Program-made: the position numbers and the translations under genes | Shown here: in pieces, positions 1 to 6,025 of the stretch | Position numbering within the stretch: the stretch's first letter is position 1 | Layout: every line of letters begins with the position of its first letter | Notes under the pieces: generated by a model | Seen by the model: the letters and a program-made list of their open reading frames with translations, nothing else | What the model was told of the DNA's origin: nothing | The model's database searches: none | Assembly (NCBI GenBank): GCA_018701055.1 | Contig: JABIUH010000173.1 | Coordinates: forward strand, 1-6,744 | DNA length: 6,744 bases | Source: Woeseia sp. | GTDB taxonomy: Bacteria > Pseudomonadota > Gammaproteobacteria > Steroidobacterales > Woeseiaceae | Direction of reading: 5' to 3'

Positions 1-67
1 AATGAACAGTTTGATTTTTTGGCACGGTCCGACGTTAGTAGGCGCTCACATTCCTATTGGTCAATTC

Positions 68-83
68 TGCCGGCGATCCGGCA
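68..83. terminator. Short GC-rich hairpin downstream of the flippase gene
   Basis: A perfect 6-bp stem TGCCGG/CCGGCA encloses a 4-base loop, about 90 bases beyond the flippase stop codon. On the plus strand the stem is followed by ATTTT, a weak U-tract. In the direction of the minus-strand operon there is no U-tract after it. It could be a weak terminator for something entering from the left or a 3'-end stabilising hairpin for the operon mRNA. The stem is short and chance is not excluded. The rest of 1-172 shows no supportable gene on either strand. Confidence 0.25.
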
Positions 84-172
84 ATTTTCGTCGGTGAAGG
101 TCTCGTCGTGCGGTGTGAACTAGCTGGGTTTCAATCGTGGAGCGTGGATTTTGTCAAAAACGACTCCAAACG

Positions 173-1564
173 TCAGATAAACCGTTTGAAAAAATTACGC
201 CATCCGGAAACGGACATATTCGGGAGTGTATTAAGCCCAAGCACGCGTCGGGCAACTATAGATAGAAGCAACGCCTGCACGACGACCGAGATTGCACTGA
301 TCGCCGCTACTCCGATCGCGCCGTACGGACCGACGACCCAGGCGTAGCCTGCAAGTGTCAGAGCCGACGCCACGACGAGTATCCGCAATACAATATCCTG
401 ATGATGTGTCATGGACAGCAACATCATCGGCGATCCAAGAAATGCCGAAATTGAGCGGCCCAGGGCGAGGACGACGAGTACGCCAACGGCACCTGCGTAT
501 TCGGGAGTGAATAAAATGATTAGGACCGAATCTCCAAAGAAATAGAGTATCGCGGCGAGTACGAGTCCCGGTAGTGCCGCTACGGCGGCAGCTGATCTCA
601 GTATTGATTCCAGAGCGCTTGACCTGCCTTCGGCGTGAAGGGTTACCACGGTAGGTCCGATGGCCGAGCTGACGACTTGCCAGGCCGCAAGCACAAGTAA
701 CGCCACCGTATTGCCTGCACCGTAGAGTGCGGCTTCTTCCAGCGGCCGGGCGAACCCCAGGACCCAGATCGCTGCACTATTTAATATCCAGGTATTGATT
801 CGTACCAGGAGAAATGTAGGTGCTTCCGCAAGCACCTTTTTCGCAGGAATCGATTCCCCATGCCTGCCAAGCTGTTTGATCTTGGGAGAAATTAAAATGA
901 TGCCCATCAATAGAGCAATAAAAGCGGCAGCTGTCGCCATTTGTAAAATCTGTACCAGCGTCAGCATCTGTTTCAGAGCGAGCGGAACCAGTAATATGAT
1001 AAAGAGCAATAGCCGTTGCAGCAGTTGCTGATCCAGTAGTGCAGCAGATGGCAAATCGTGAAAACCTCGCAATATTTCACTGCAGTAATTTACACCGGCA
1101 AAGATGACAACCATGGCTGCGATCCAGGTCAGTCCAGTGAGCAAGTAGTCGCCATCGTCAAGTTGGGAGAGCAGCCATTTACCGGGTTCGTTAGTCAGCA
1201 ACAGGGCGGCGATAATACTTGCGATGAGCAGCGCCATTATGCCGATTGAAATTGTTTTGCGCGCCGCGAGATGATTGTTGTGTGTCAGCGATCGGGCGAT
1301 GACCTTATTCATCGTTGTCGCCAGTCCAGCCTGCACAAGGCTCGACCCCAACATGATCAGACTCATGGCCAGAAAATACCCACCGACGTCCGCGGTTGAC
1401 AGCAGACGCGCGAAGACCATTGTAAGAATCAGGCCAAGTGGATACGTAATCAGTTTGCCAAGAAAAGCGAACCCGCCACCGCGAATGAGTCCGCGAATAA
1501 TCACACTTTCCCTGACGGACGATTTTTCGTTATTGGATACTGTCAAGTTCCGGCAGCTTCTCAA
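173..1564 (-). CDS. Wzx-like polysaccharide flippase (MOP/MATE-type transporter)
   Basis: This is an integral inner-membrane protein of about 463 residues, the usual length for O-antigen/capsule flippases of the MOP superfamily, which move lipid-linked glycan units from the cytoplasmic to the periplasmic face. The N-terminal pattern is typical of the family: a short basic cytoplasmic stretch, a Gly-rich segment (GGGFAFLGK, about residues 29-37), a first hydrophobic helix, then FARLLSTADVGGYF (about 51-64). Alternating hydrophobic helices follow to the end, consistent with 12-14 membrane segments. The start is uncertain. The longest frame begins at a TTG (1564) inside the upstream gene. A TTG at 1546 has a GAGAAG sequence 10 bases upstream and gives a more typical N-terminus, and a GTG at 1504 is also possible. 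The first two starts overlap the end of the FG-GAP gene, which ends at 1530, so translational coupling is likely. It is the last gene of the three-gene operon. Substrate specificity cannot be read from the sequence. Confidence 0.9.
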   Translation of the reverse strand: MRSCRNLTVSNNEKSSVRESVIIRGLIRGGGFAFLGKLITYPLGLILTMVFARLLSTADVGGYFLAMSLIMLGSSLVQAGLATTMNKVIARSLTHNNHLAARKTISIGIMALLIASIIAALLLTNEPGKWLLSQLDDGDYLLTGLTWIAAMVVIFAGVNYCSEILRGFHDLPSAALLDQQLLQRLLLFIILLVPLALKQMLTLVQILQMATAAAFIALLMGIILISPKIKQLGRHGESIPAKKVLAEAPTFLLVRINTWILNSAAIWVLGFARPLEEAALYGAGNTVALLVLAAWQVVSSAIGPTVVTLHAEGRSSALESILRSAAAVAALPGLVLAAILYFFGDSVLIILFTPEYAGAVGVLVVLALGRSISAFLGSPMMLLSMTHHQDIVLRILVVASALTLAGYAWVVGPYGAIGVAAISAISVVVQALLLSIVARRVLGLNTLPNMSVSGWRNFFKRFI

Positions 1565-3503
1565 TTCTTAAAGTTTGGCCAGCCGTCGGCTGGTGTATCT
1601 GCTGTACGATTCCATCCGGCCAAGTTACCTCAAGCATCTCAGGTTCAGTTTCGTTCCCGATGGAAAAGTACAATCGATAATGGCCCTGAGAATAGTGAGA
1701 ACTGTCAGATTGCCCGACTTGCTGGGCCTCCCGGCCCTGGTTCGTGATCAAGGTTACCGTGGAACCAATGGCATCACGATTGCCTGGTGATCCATGCAAC
1801 TCGACCTGAATCCAATTCACACTATCGTCGGAATCATTTCTCAGGAAGTCGGCAGTGAATGGCATGGTGTTCGAAAACGCTTTTTGTATCACTTGAGGGA
1901 AGTATCTCTGCATGACCAGAAAGTCACGATCGCCATCGTTGTCGTAGTCAAACCAAAGGACCCGCGGATCGATCAGCGCCCAATAGGGCGATGGCATTCT
2001 CAACAAGCCCGTATCTTCGAATTGGCCGCTCGCTGTTTGTCGGAACAGGCCTGAGGGCCACGAATACAGATCTGTTTGACCGTCATTGTCATAGTCAACC
2101 CAGGCGACGGTTCGAACCCGGGAGGGCAGACCAATGGCGGCAGGGTCTTCAGCATGCAGTCTTCCCGCATCATTGATCAACAGTTTGCTCCCCAGAGAGG
2201 CAGCAACATAGACATCAAGGTCACCATCTGCATCGAAGTCCGCAACCGCAAGTTTGCGTGGCTGAATGGTAGTCGAACCAGGGATAAGCACCTCGGGCAC
2301 AAACCCGGAGTTCGTCTGTCGATAAAGGGCGATCTCATTTTCGCTGGCCCAAAGCAAGTCGGCATCGCTGTCCAGATCCACGTCCAACCAAAGAAATGTG
2401 CCACCAACTTTGAAGTCCAGGCCATACGCAGCCGCTTCTTCGCGGAAATCACCTGCTACTGTCTGTACGTAGAGCATGTTCGGGGCTTCATCGCGGTTGG
2501 TGCGTAGCGCCGTTGGCACATACTCCCAAAATCCGCCAACCTGTCGCCCGCATGCAATGTAGAGATCCAGCCTGTCGTCATTATTCACATCCGTCCATGC
2601 GACTTGTCGCGCAGGGCAATTCCTTTTTTCGAATCCCAGTTCTGAAAAATGCTCGTCAAACTGTCCACCGGAGGCGCTAACAAAGAACTGGTCCCCCATT
2701 TCACCCGGCAGGCCTGCCAGTGTGCCAAAAAGCGCGCCTCGTGACATATAGGCGTCGGTGACTGAGTCGTGGTTGATATCTGCCCAGGCGATGCCGTGGC
2801 GATCCTTGAGGTAGAGCTCGAATTCATGACTCTGAGGTTCTATTCCGTATGCTCCGACACGAACCTCGCGTAAGGGAAAATCATCATCAAGTGAAACAGA
2901 GAGCGGTGCTGACTTCGTTACGGCGACGCTGAAACGGCCGTCAGCATCCGTGGTAAAACCGATAATCGAACTAAATTCGTCGTCCGGCGCTCTCGTTATC
3001 GATGTTTCTATGCCATCTTCGTCTACAATTTCTGGCCGGCCTGGAATCTGAATTGATCCGGAAACAGATTGGGCATTCGGAACCGGGATATATCGGAAAT
3101 GTAGTGTGCTTTGTACAAAGTAGATATACAGGCCAGGTCCGGAGAATTCGGGCGCGTGACCAACGTCCTCCAGGCCGGGTAGCTCGCGGTCCTGGTCAAA
3201 TCCATGCGTCGTGAGCGCGTCGTTATAGCCACCGTTACCGTTCGCAATAAGCAGGCTCTGCCTTGAGCTGTGATTGGTTGTGAACAAGTCAAGGTGGCCA
3301 TCACGATTAAGGTCGACTGCACCAACATCGTAGTAGTCGAGTGAGTTTATATCGAGTTCCTGGGAAACAAACGGCAGTTCAGCAATTACCCGGCGCGGAT
3401 ACATTTGCCAGGCAATAGTGCCAACTATCACGACAATGACACTAAATACTACGCCGACAATTACCAGTCTTCGCAGTAGTTTTATCGCACGATTCACTTC
3501 CAC
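1530..3503 (-). CDS. Membrane-anchored FG-GAP/VCBS repeat protein with C-terminal ASPIC/UnbV domain (CRTAC1-like)
   Basis: This protein of about 657 residues has a basic N-terminus followed by one hydrophobic helix (about residues 12-32), which acts as a signal anchor or uncleaved signal peptide and places the rest in the periplasm or outside. Seven Ca-binding-type loops of the form DxDxDGxxD are visible: DLNRDGHLD (64-72), DINHDSVTD (242-250), DVNNDDRLD (305-313), DVDLDSDAD (374-382), DFDADGDLD (422-430), DYDNDGQTD (470-478) and DYDNDGDRD (519-527). This is the integrin-like FG-GAP/VCBS propeller signature. Residues about 560-650 match the ASPIC/UnbV domain, with a WIQVELHG-type opening, DAIGSTVTL and a VTWPDG ending. 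About 170 residues (73-241) separate the first and second motifs. The start is either GTG 3503 or GTG 3497. The second forms a GTGA overlap with the sulfotransferase stop and has AGGTGG just upstream. Such domains usually mediate binding or adhesion; no catalytic function can be assigned. Confidence 0.9.
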   Translation of the reverse strand: MEVNRAIKLLRRLVIVGVVFSVIVVIVGTIAWQMYPRRVIAELPFVSQELDINSLDYYDVGAVDLNRDGHLDLFTTNHSSRQSLLIANGNGGYNDALTTHGFDQDRELPGLEDVGHAPEFSGPGLYIYFVQSTLHFRYIPVPNAQSVSGSIQIPGRPEIVDEDGIETSITRAPDDEFSSIIGFTTDADGRFSVAVTKSAPLSVSLDDDFPLREVRVGAYGIEPQSHEFELYLKDRHGIAWADINHDSVTDAYMSRGALFGTLAGLPGEMGDQFFVSASGGQFDEHFSELGFEKRNCPARQVAWTDVNNDDRLDLYIACGRQVGGFWEYVPTALRTNRDEAPNMLYVQTVAGDFREEAAAYGLDFKVGGTFLWLDVDLDSDADLLWASENEIALYRQTNSGFVPEVLIPGSTTIQPRKLAVADFDADGDLDVYVAASLGSKLLINDAGRLHAEDPAAIGLPSRVRTVAWVDYDNDGQTDLYSWPSGLFRQTASGQFEDTGLLRMPSPYWALIDPRVLWFDYDNDGDRDFLVMQRYFPQVIQKAFSNTMPFTADFLRNDSDDSVNWIQVELHGSPGNRDAIGSTVTLITNQGREAQQVGQSDSSHYSQGHYRLYFSIGNETEPEMLEVTWPDGIVQQIHQPTAGQTLRIEKLPELDSIQ

Positions 3504-4369
3504 CTGCCGAGATCTACGTCAAATAGCTTCTCAAGCCTGATGATATCGTCGCGAAATGCGGCAACGAGACTGGCACGGGTCGCGTCGCTTATCGATTCAC
3601 GTTTCACAGGTGCGGCATTAATACGATTGAGCAGTTTGTGCGCTCCCATCGCGCGGAGCAGCAGCAGCACTTTGCTGAGTCCATGTTCAATTAGCCATTG
3701 AGATACTCGGATCGCCAATTTGTGCAGCTTGTTTGAGCGCATCTTTGCCGATTCATTCGTGTGGAATTTCGATGGATCCAAATCGATCGGTGCCTCGAGG
3801 CCAAGGAACTCGAAGATTCTACCCAGTTCCCTTTTTGGTTCGGCAATCAGGTCCTCGAAAATGATGAAGAGTATCTGGTCTTTGTCAAATTGCTCCAGGT
3901 ATCGCTCGAGATGCTCGCCGTACATCCCCGTCCTGACGTAGACGTCTTCCTTCTCAAGAGCATCCTCAAAACTCATGTTGTCGATGATTGAATTGCCGCG
4001 ATGTAGTTTATAAAAAGAGAACGCCCGATCGACCGGGTTCCGCAGGCACACAATGAGTTTGATATCCGCGTACTGCGCCTTGATTGCAGCGGCAGCGTGT
4101 TCGTCGCTCAGGTAGACGGGTGAAATTTCCCCTCGTAACTGACCGGGTTTGGCATGAGAAAACCGTTTCAGATACCAGGAAATGTCCTGATCAAAGTTTG
4201 CGTTCAAATTGCCTTTTAGTCGGCCGACTGGCATTTCCATCCGGTTGAAATAGCGAACTTCTTTCGGCTCAGATATGCAGATTTCGGGATGCGCTCGCAG
4301 CACATTTGCGACCCAACTGGTTCCACAGCGCGGCGCGCCAATTCCGATAAAGTCGATGGTGTCTGGCAC
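3494..4369 (-). CDS. PAPS-dependent sulfotransferase (Sulfotransfer_1-type)
   Basis: This soluble cytoplasmic enzyme of 291 residues, typical for the family, is predicted to transfer sulfate from 3'-phosphoadenylyl sulfate to a hydroxyl or amino group, here most likely on a sugar. The 5'-phosphosulfate-binding loop is GAPRCGTSWV (residues 11-20). A conserved EPKEVRYF segment follows (34-41). The 3'-phosphate-binding motif is IVCLRNPVDRAFSFY (106-120), with Arg110 and Ser118 as the expected 3'-phosphate contacts. Later family features are the ILFIIFEDL strand (166-174) and the C-terminal LEKLFDVDLGRW (279-290). The start is GTG 4369 with AAGGAG 9 bases upstream. It is the first gene of the minus-strand operon, and its stop overlaps the start of the FG-GAP gene. 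Being with a flippase and near a glycosyltransferase argues for modification of a surface glycan. The exact acceptor is unknown, and a lipid or small-molecule acceptor is not excluded. Confidence 0.93.
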   Translation of the reverse strand: MPDTIDFIGIGAPRCGTSWVANVLRAHPEICISEPKEVRYFNRMEMPVGRLKGNLNANFDQDISWYLKRFSHAKPGQLRGEISPVYLSDEHAAAAIKAQYADIKLIVCLRNPVDRAFSFYKLHRGNSIIDNMSFEDALEKEDVYVRTGMYGEHLERYLEQFDKDQILFIIFEDLIAEPKRELGRIFEFLGLEAPIDLDPSKFHTNESAKMRSNKLHKLAIRVSQWLIEHGLSKVLLLLRAMGAHKLLNRINAAPVKRESISDATRASLVAAFRDDIIRLEKLFDVDLGRWK

Positions 4370-4378
4370 TATTAGAAT

Positions 4379-4384
4379 CTCCTT
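4379..4384 (-). promoter_or_regulatory. Ribosome-binding site of the sulfotransferase gene
   Basis: On the minus strand this reads AAGGAG, nine bases before the GTG at 4369. It is the best Shine-Dalgarno match in the region and fixes the GTG as the start. Confidence 0.75.
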
Positions 4385-4469
4385 GGTTTGTTCTGGTATT
4401 GGGCATTGCGCATGGTATTAATTCGTATTGTTCCGGGATCGTCGTTGCCGGCCGCGATCGTCCAGTTGG

Positions 4470-4500
4470 AAGATGTGATTCTAGTCTAATTGGACATCTT
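4470..4500. promoter_or_regulatory. Inverted repeat overlapping the candidate operon promoter
   Basis: Seven-base arms AAGATGT (4470-4476) and ACATCTT (4494-4500) are perfect complements separated by 17 bases. The inner bases ATT/AAT can pair too. The dyad covers the predicted -10 element and start point, so it could be an operator for a dimeric regulator or a hairpin at the extreme 5' end of the mRNA. No regulator is encoded nearby, and chance occurrence is possible. Confidence 0.25.
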
Positions 4501-4511
4501 TAAATTGTGAA
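4483..4511 (-). promoter_or_regulatory. Candidate sigma70-type promoter for the sulfotransferase operon
   Basis: On the minus strand, TTCACA (5 of 6 to the -35 consensus) is followed after exactly 17 bases by TAGACT (4 of 6 to the -10 consensus). Transcription would begin near 4476 and leave a leader of about 105 bases. It is the best pair I found in the 240 bases (4370-4609) between the operon and the IS remnant. That intergenic stretch shows no coding frame that I can support. This is prediction by eye; the -10 match is only moderate. Confidence 0.3.
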
Positions 4512-4609
4512 GCAGTTGACCTGAATCGTGTGACAGTGGTCGTAAGGCCGATCTGTGCATAGCCGCTTGAAGTTGATGTGAATTTGAGAATATCTCTGGG
4601 TATTTCAAG

Positions 4610-4635
4610 TGATCTTCCCCCGCGACTTCGGACAC
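4610..4635. repeat. Candidate surviving terminal inverted repeat of the IS element
   Basis: The sequence starting TGATCTTCCCCCGCGACTTC is at the expected distance downstream of the transposase stop and starts with TG as IS3-family ends do. The opposite copy is missing, so the true length of the repeat cannot be measured here. Confidence 0.5.
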
Positions 4636-4639
4636 AGGG

Positions 4640-5515
4640 TTAAGCAGCCTGGTCAAACTGCACCAGTATCCTACTACCCGATAGCAGAATGTTTTCTCTG
4701 TCGATTGTAATACGTTTCGATATATTCAAAAATGCCTGACGCTGCCTGACGCCGCCTGACGCCGCGTATCTTTCACGGTGAACAAGTTCGATTTTCAGTG
4801 TATGTAAAAAGCGCCCCATCGCGGCATTGTCATAACAGTTTGCGCTGCGGCCCATGTTGCAGCGCAAACCATTGTTACTGATCAATCGTTGATATCGCTT
4901 TGAGCAATGCTGCTGCCACGGTCAGAGTGAATGATCGTTCCCCTCGGAAAGTGGCGACGGAACAATGCCATCGTCAAGGCATCACAAACCAGTTGTTGCA
5001 CCATGCGCCGATTCATCTACCAGCCCACGATGGCTCGTGAATATAGGTTCATCACTACCGCGAGATACAACCAGCCCTCGTCGGTCCTGACATAAATGAT
5101 GTCTCTGAGCCACTTCTCGTTCGGCACCTCAGTGGTGAAGTCCTGCTCGATCAGCTCGGGTGCCACTGGCTTCGAGTGATTCGAGTCGGTCGTCACCTTG
5201 AACTTCTTCGCTTGGATCGCTCTCAGGCCCAGTAGCCGCATTCTTCGGGCAACGCGGTTCTCGCTGCAGGCAATACACTCATCGTGCAGGTTATCCGTGA
5301 TCCGGGGCGCTCCATAGCGTTGCTTGTGACGGGTAAAGCGCTCGCGTATGCGATTATCCAGTTCCTTGTTCGAGCGCACTTGCGGGCTCGGCCCGCGCCC
5401 TTTCCAGTGGTGGAATTTGCTCCTGGATACGCCCAGAACTTTACACATGAGATTGATCGGCCAGGCCTTCTGATGCGGATCGAAGTCATCAGGATGTCGT
5501 TGCGGGTCGACCTCA
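4640..5515 (-). pseudogene. IS3-family orfB transposase (DDE), multiply disrupted
   Basis: The reading begins with the HTH_21-like part (HQKAWPINLMCKVLGVSRS, then QRYGAPRITDNL) and enters the rve/RNase-H core (KWLRDIIYVRTDEGWLYLAV), which holds the first catalytic Asp. A TAG stop (5017-5019) follows VGW, where the family normally continues with a serine. Past it the frame gives FPRGTIIHSDRGS with the second Asp (4921-4923). A one-base loss at about 4904-4917 shifts to the frame reading LISNNGLRCNMGRSANCYDNAAM. Restoring that base makes the second Asp to third acidic position exactly 35 residues apart, as the family requires. The third catalytic residue, normally Glu in NCYDNAxME, is Gly (GGG, 4814-4816). 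A further shift lies at the 10-bp repeat (4733-4762), after which IFEYIETYYNRQRKHSAIG is readable. Another one-base shift near 4664-4676 leads to VQFDQAA and the TAA at 4640. It cannot make active transposase. Confidence 0.85.
4733..4762. repeat. Three tandem copies of a 10-bp unit in the transposase remnant
   Basis: Copies are TGCCTGACGC (4733-4742), TGCCTGACGC (4743-4752) and CGCCTGACGC (4753-4762), the last with one mismatch. Because the unit is not a multiple of three, each copy shifts the transposase frame. Removing two units would join the upstream HRERYA frame directly to the downstream IFEYIE frame. Replication slippage is the likely source. Confidence 0.85.
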
Positions 5516-5823
5516 GCACGAACGTACTTGTCAAGATACGAAAACTTGGTGTTGGAAAGCGGTCCAAAGCACTCATGAATATTGATCAGGCCGGTCAATT
5601 GCTTGCGGGAACGGTCGCAAGTGCTATTTCAGTCCTGCGCGCTGATCTGTCGAATGGAAATTTTACTCTGATCCAGAGCCTTTACCAAAGCCTCCGGGAT
5701 GGCGGCAGTCTCCCGGTCGCGGGCGAGGATGGGCATGCAACAGTCGATGTTCTCGATCAGACTTGGGCTACGCCCAGTGCAAAGCAGACTGATAGAGCAT
5801 TATGTAAGATCGCAAGTGTATGA
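5515..5823 (+). pseudogene. 3' remnant of a plus-strand gene, possibly a sugar-nucleotide dehydrogenase or epimerase
   Basis: An uninterrupted plus-strand frame of about 102 codons runs from the IS junction to TGA at 5821-5823. It reads STNVLVKIRKLGVGKRSK, then MNIDQAGQLLAGTVASAI, and near the end LYQSLRDGGSLPVAGEDGHA followed by TVDVLDQTW. From memory, the segment with an aromatic-helix, an Arg-Asp-Gly turn, then PVxGEDG and a final Val/Leu-rich helix resembles the C-termini of Gfo/Idh/MocA oxidoreductases and some SDR-type NAD-dependent epimerases common in glycan loci. The frame is also open through the IS back to 5284, but that part is antisense to transposase and is chance. The 5' part of the gene is missing, so it is not functional. 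It points the same way as the glycosyltransferase downstream. The family assignment is tentative; that this is a non-IS coding remnant is more likely. Confidence 0.4.
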
Positions 5824-5995
5824 TGCCTGCTGGAAACCCTCCGGTATTGTGAGCAGATTCTCCTGTTTAACGATTAAAAGTGTGCCCCAGTTCCGCCGCC
5901 CGTTGTGATACTTGGCGCGCCAATTCGCGGTTGGAAGCTGTAGTATCTCAGGTGTCCGCGAATGACCGGAATCAGGACGGCAGGAGCGGTAAAAC
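5824..5995 (+). other. Stretch without a supported gene before the glycosyltransferase
   Basis: No frame here carries a recognisable protein. Short open stretches occur on both strands. One plus-strand frame (5880-5999) ends in a TGA that overlaps the ATG of the leader reading frame, but its composition is not gene-like. Another (5878-5940), in the glycosyltransferase frame, reads PPPVVILGAPIRGWKL before a stop, slightly like a sulfotransferase P-loop. I saw no convincing promoter pair, though a promoter for the glycosyltransferase could lie here. Confidence 0.4.
5982..5986 (+). promoter_or_regulatory. Strong ribosome-binding site AGGAG ahead of the leader reading frame
   Basis: AGGAG lies nine bases upstream of the ATG at 5996. 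It is clearly better than the purine run GAGAAG, which ends one base before the glycosyltransferase ATG at 6022. This suggests ribosomes load here and reach the glycosyltransferase by coupling. Confidence 0.5.
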
Positions 5996-6025
5996 ATGAT
6001 CGCCCGGAGCGTAAGAGAAGAATGA
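5996..6025 (+). CDS. Nine-codon leader reading frame (MIARSVREE) overlapping the glycosyltransferase start
   Basis: ATG at 5996 starts nine codons ending in a TGA at 6023-6025. The ATG of the glycosyltransferase (6022) overlaps this stop as ATGA, the classic arrangement for termination-reinitiation. The frame has a good AGGAG nine bases upstream and a TAA in frame just before it (5990-5992), so it is a free-standing mini-ORF, not the tail of a longer gene. It has no Trp, Leu or His run that would suggest attenuation; two Arg and two Glu codons are present. It may simply raise glycosyltransferase translation. Chance is possible for so short a frame. Confidence 0.35.
   Translation: MIARSVREE

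Larger units (their letters stand above)
4610..5515 (-). mobile_element. Truncated, inactive IS3-family insertion sequence
   Basis: About 0.9 kb remains of an element that would normally be 1.2-1.5 kb. Its minus-strand content is a decayed orfB transposase followed by a terminal sequence beginning TGATCTTCCCCC at 4610, 30 bases beyond the transposase stop. The TG start agrees with the TG...CA ends of the IS3 family. I searched by eye for the partner end (GGGGAAGATCA or GTGTCC on the plus strand) up to 6021 and did not find it. Recognisable orfA sequence is also missing. The right boundary is therefore a deletion or rearrangement junction, placed near 5490-5520 where orfB similarity fades and a different plus-strand coding signal begins. 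No target duplication can be defined. Confidence 0.75.

Noticed and set aside
57..347. 96-codon plus-strand frame overlapping the flippase end
   Set aside because: More than half is antisense to the flippase coding sequence, there is no convincing ribosome-binding site, and no family is recognisable.
2076..2507. 143-codon plus-strand frame inside the FG-GAP gene
   Set aside because: It is antisense to repeated Asp-rich loops that are clearly coding on the minus strand, and repetitive GAC/GAT codons keep the opposite frame open.
4731..4764. Direct repeats as a CRISPR array or an origin iteron cluster
   Set aside because: The units are contiguous, only 10 bases, without spacers, and lie within transposase coding sequence; slippage explains them.
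5284..5514. Plus-strand frame antisense to the transposase, continuous with the downstream remnant
   Set aside because: The minus strand here carries clear IS3 transposase motifs; the plus frame is open by chance.
5629..5799. Minus-strand open stretch reading IDCCMPILARDRETAAIPEAL, then QD, a stop and NST, which looks a little like the N-terminus of a family 2 glycosyltransferase and is in the same frame as the transposase
   Set aside because: It is bounded by stops at both ends (5800-5802 and 5629-5631) and lacks the rest of the family motifs. The opposite strand is uninterrupted over the same bases and gives a better coding signal, so the likeness is probably an antisense echo.
5800..5997. 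Minus-strand 65-codon frame (and an overlapping 66-codon frame to 6074) before the glycosyltransferase
   Set aside because: No recognisable motif. They overlap the ribosome-binding site and the start region of a well-supported plus-strand gene on the other strand.
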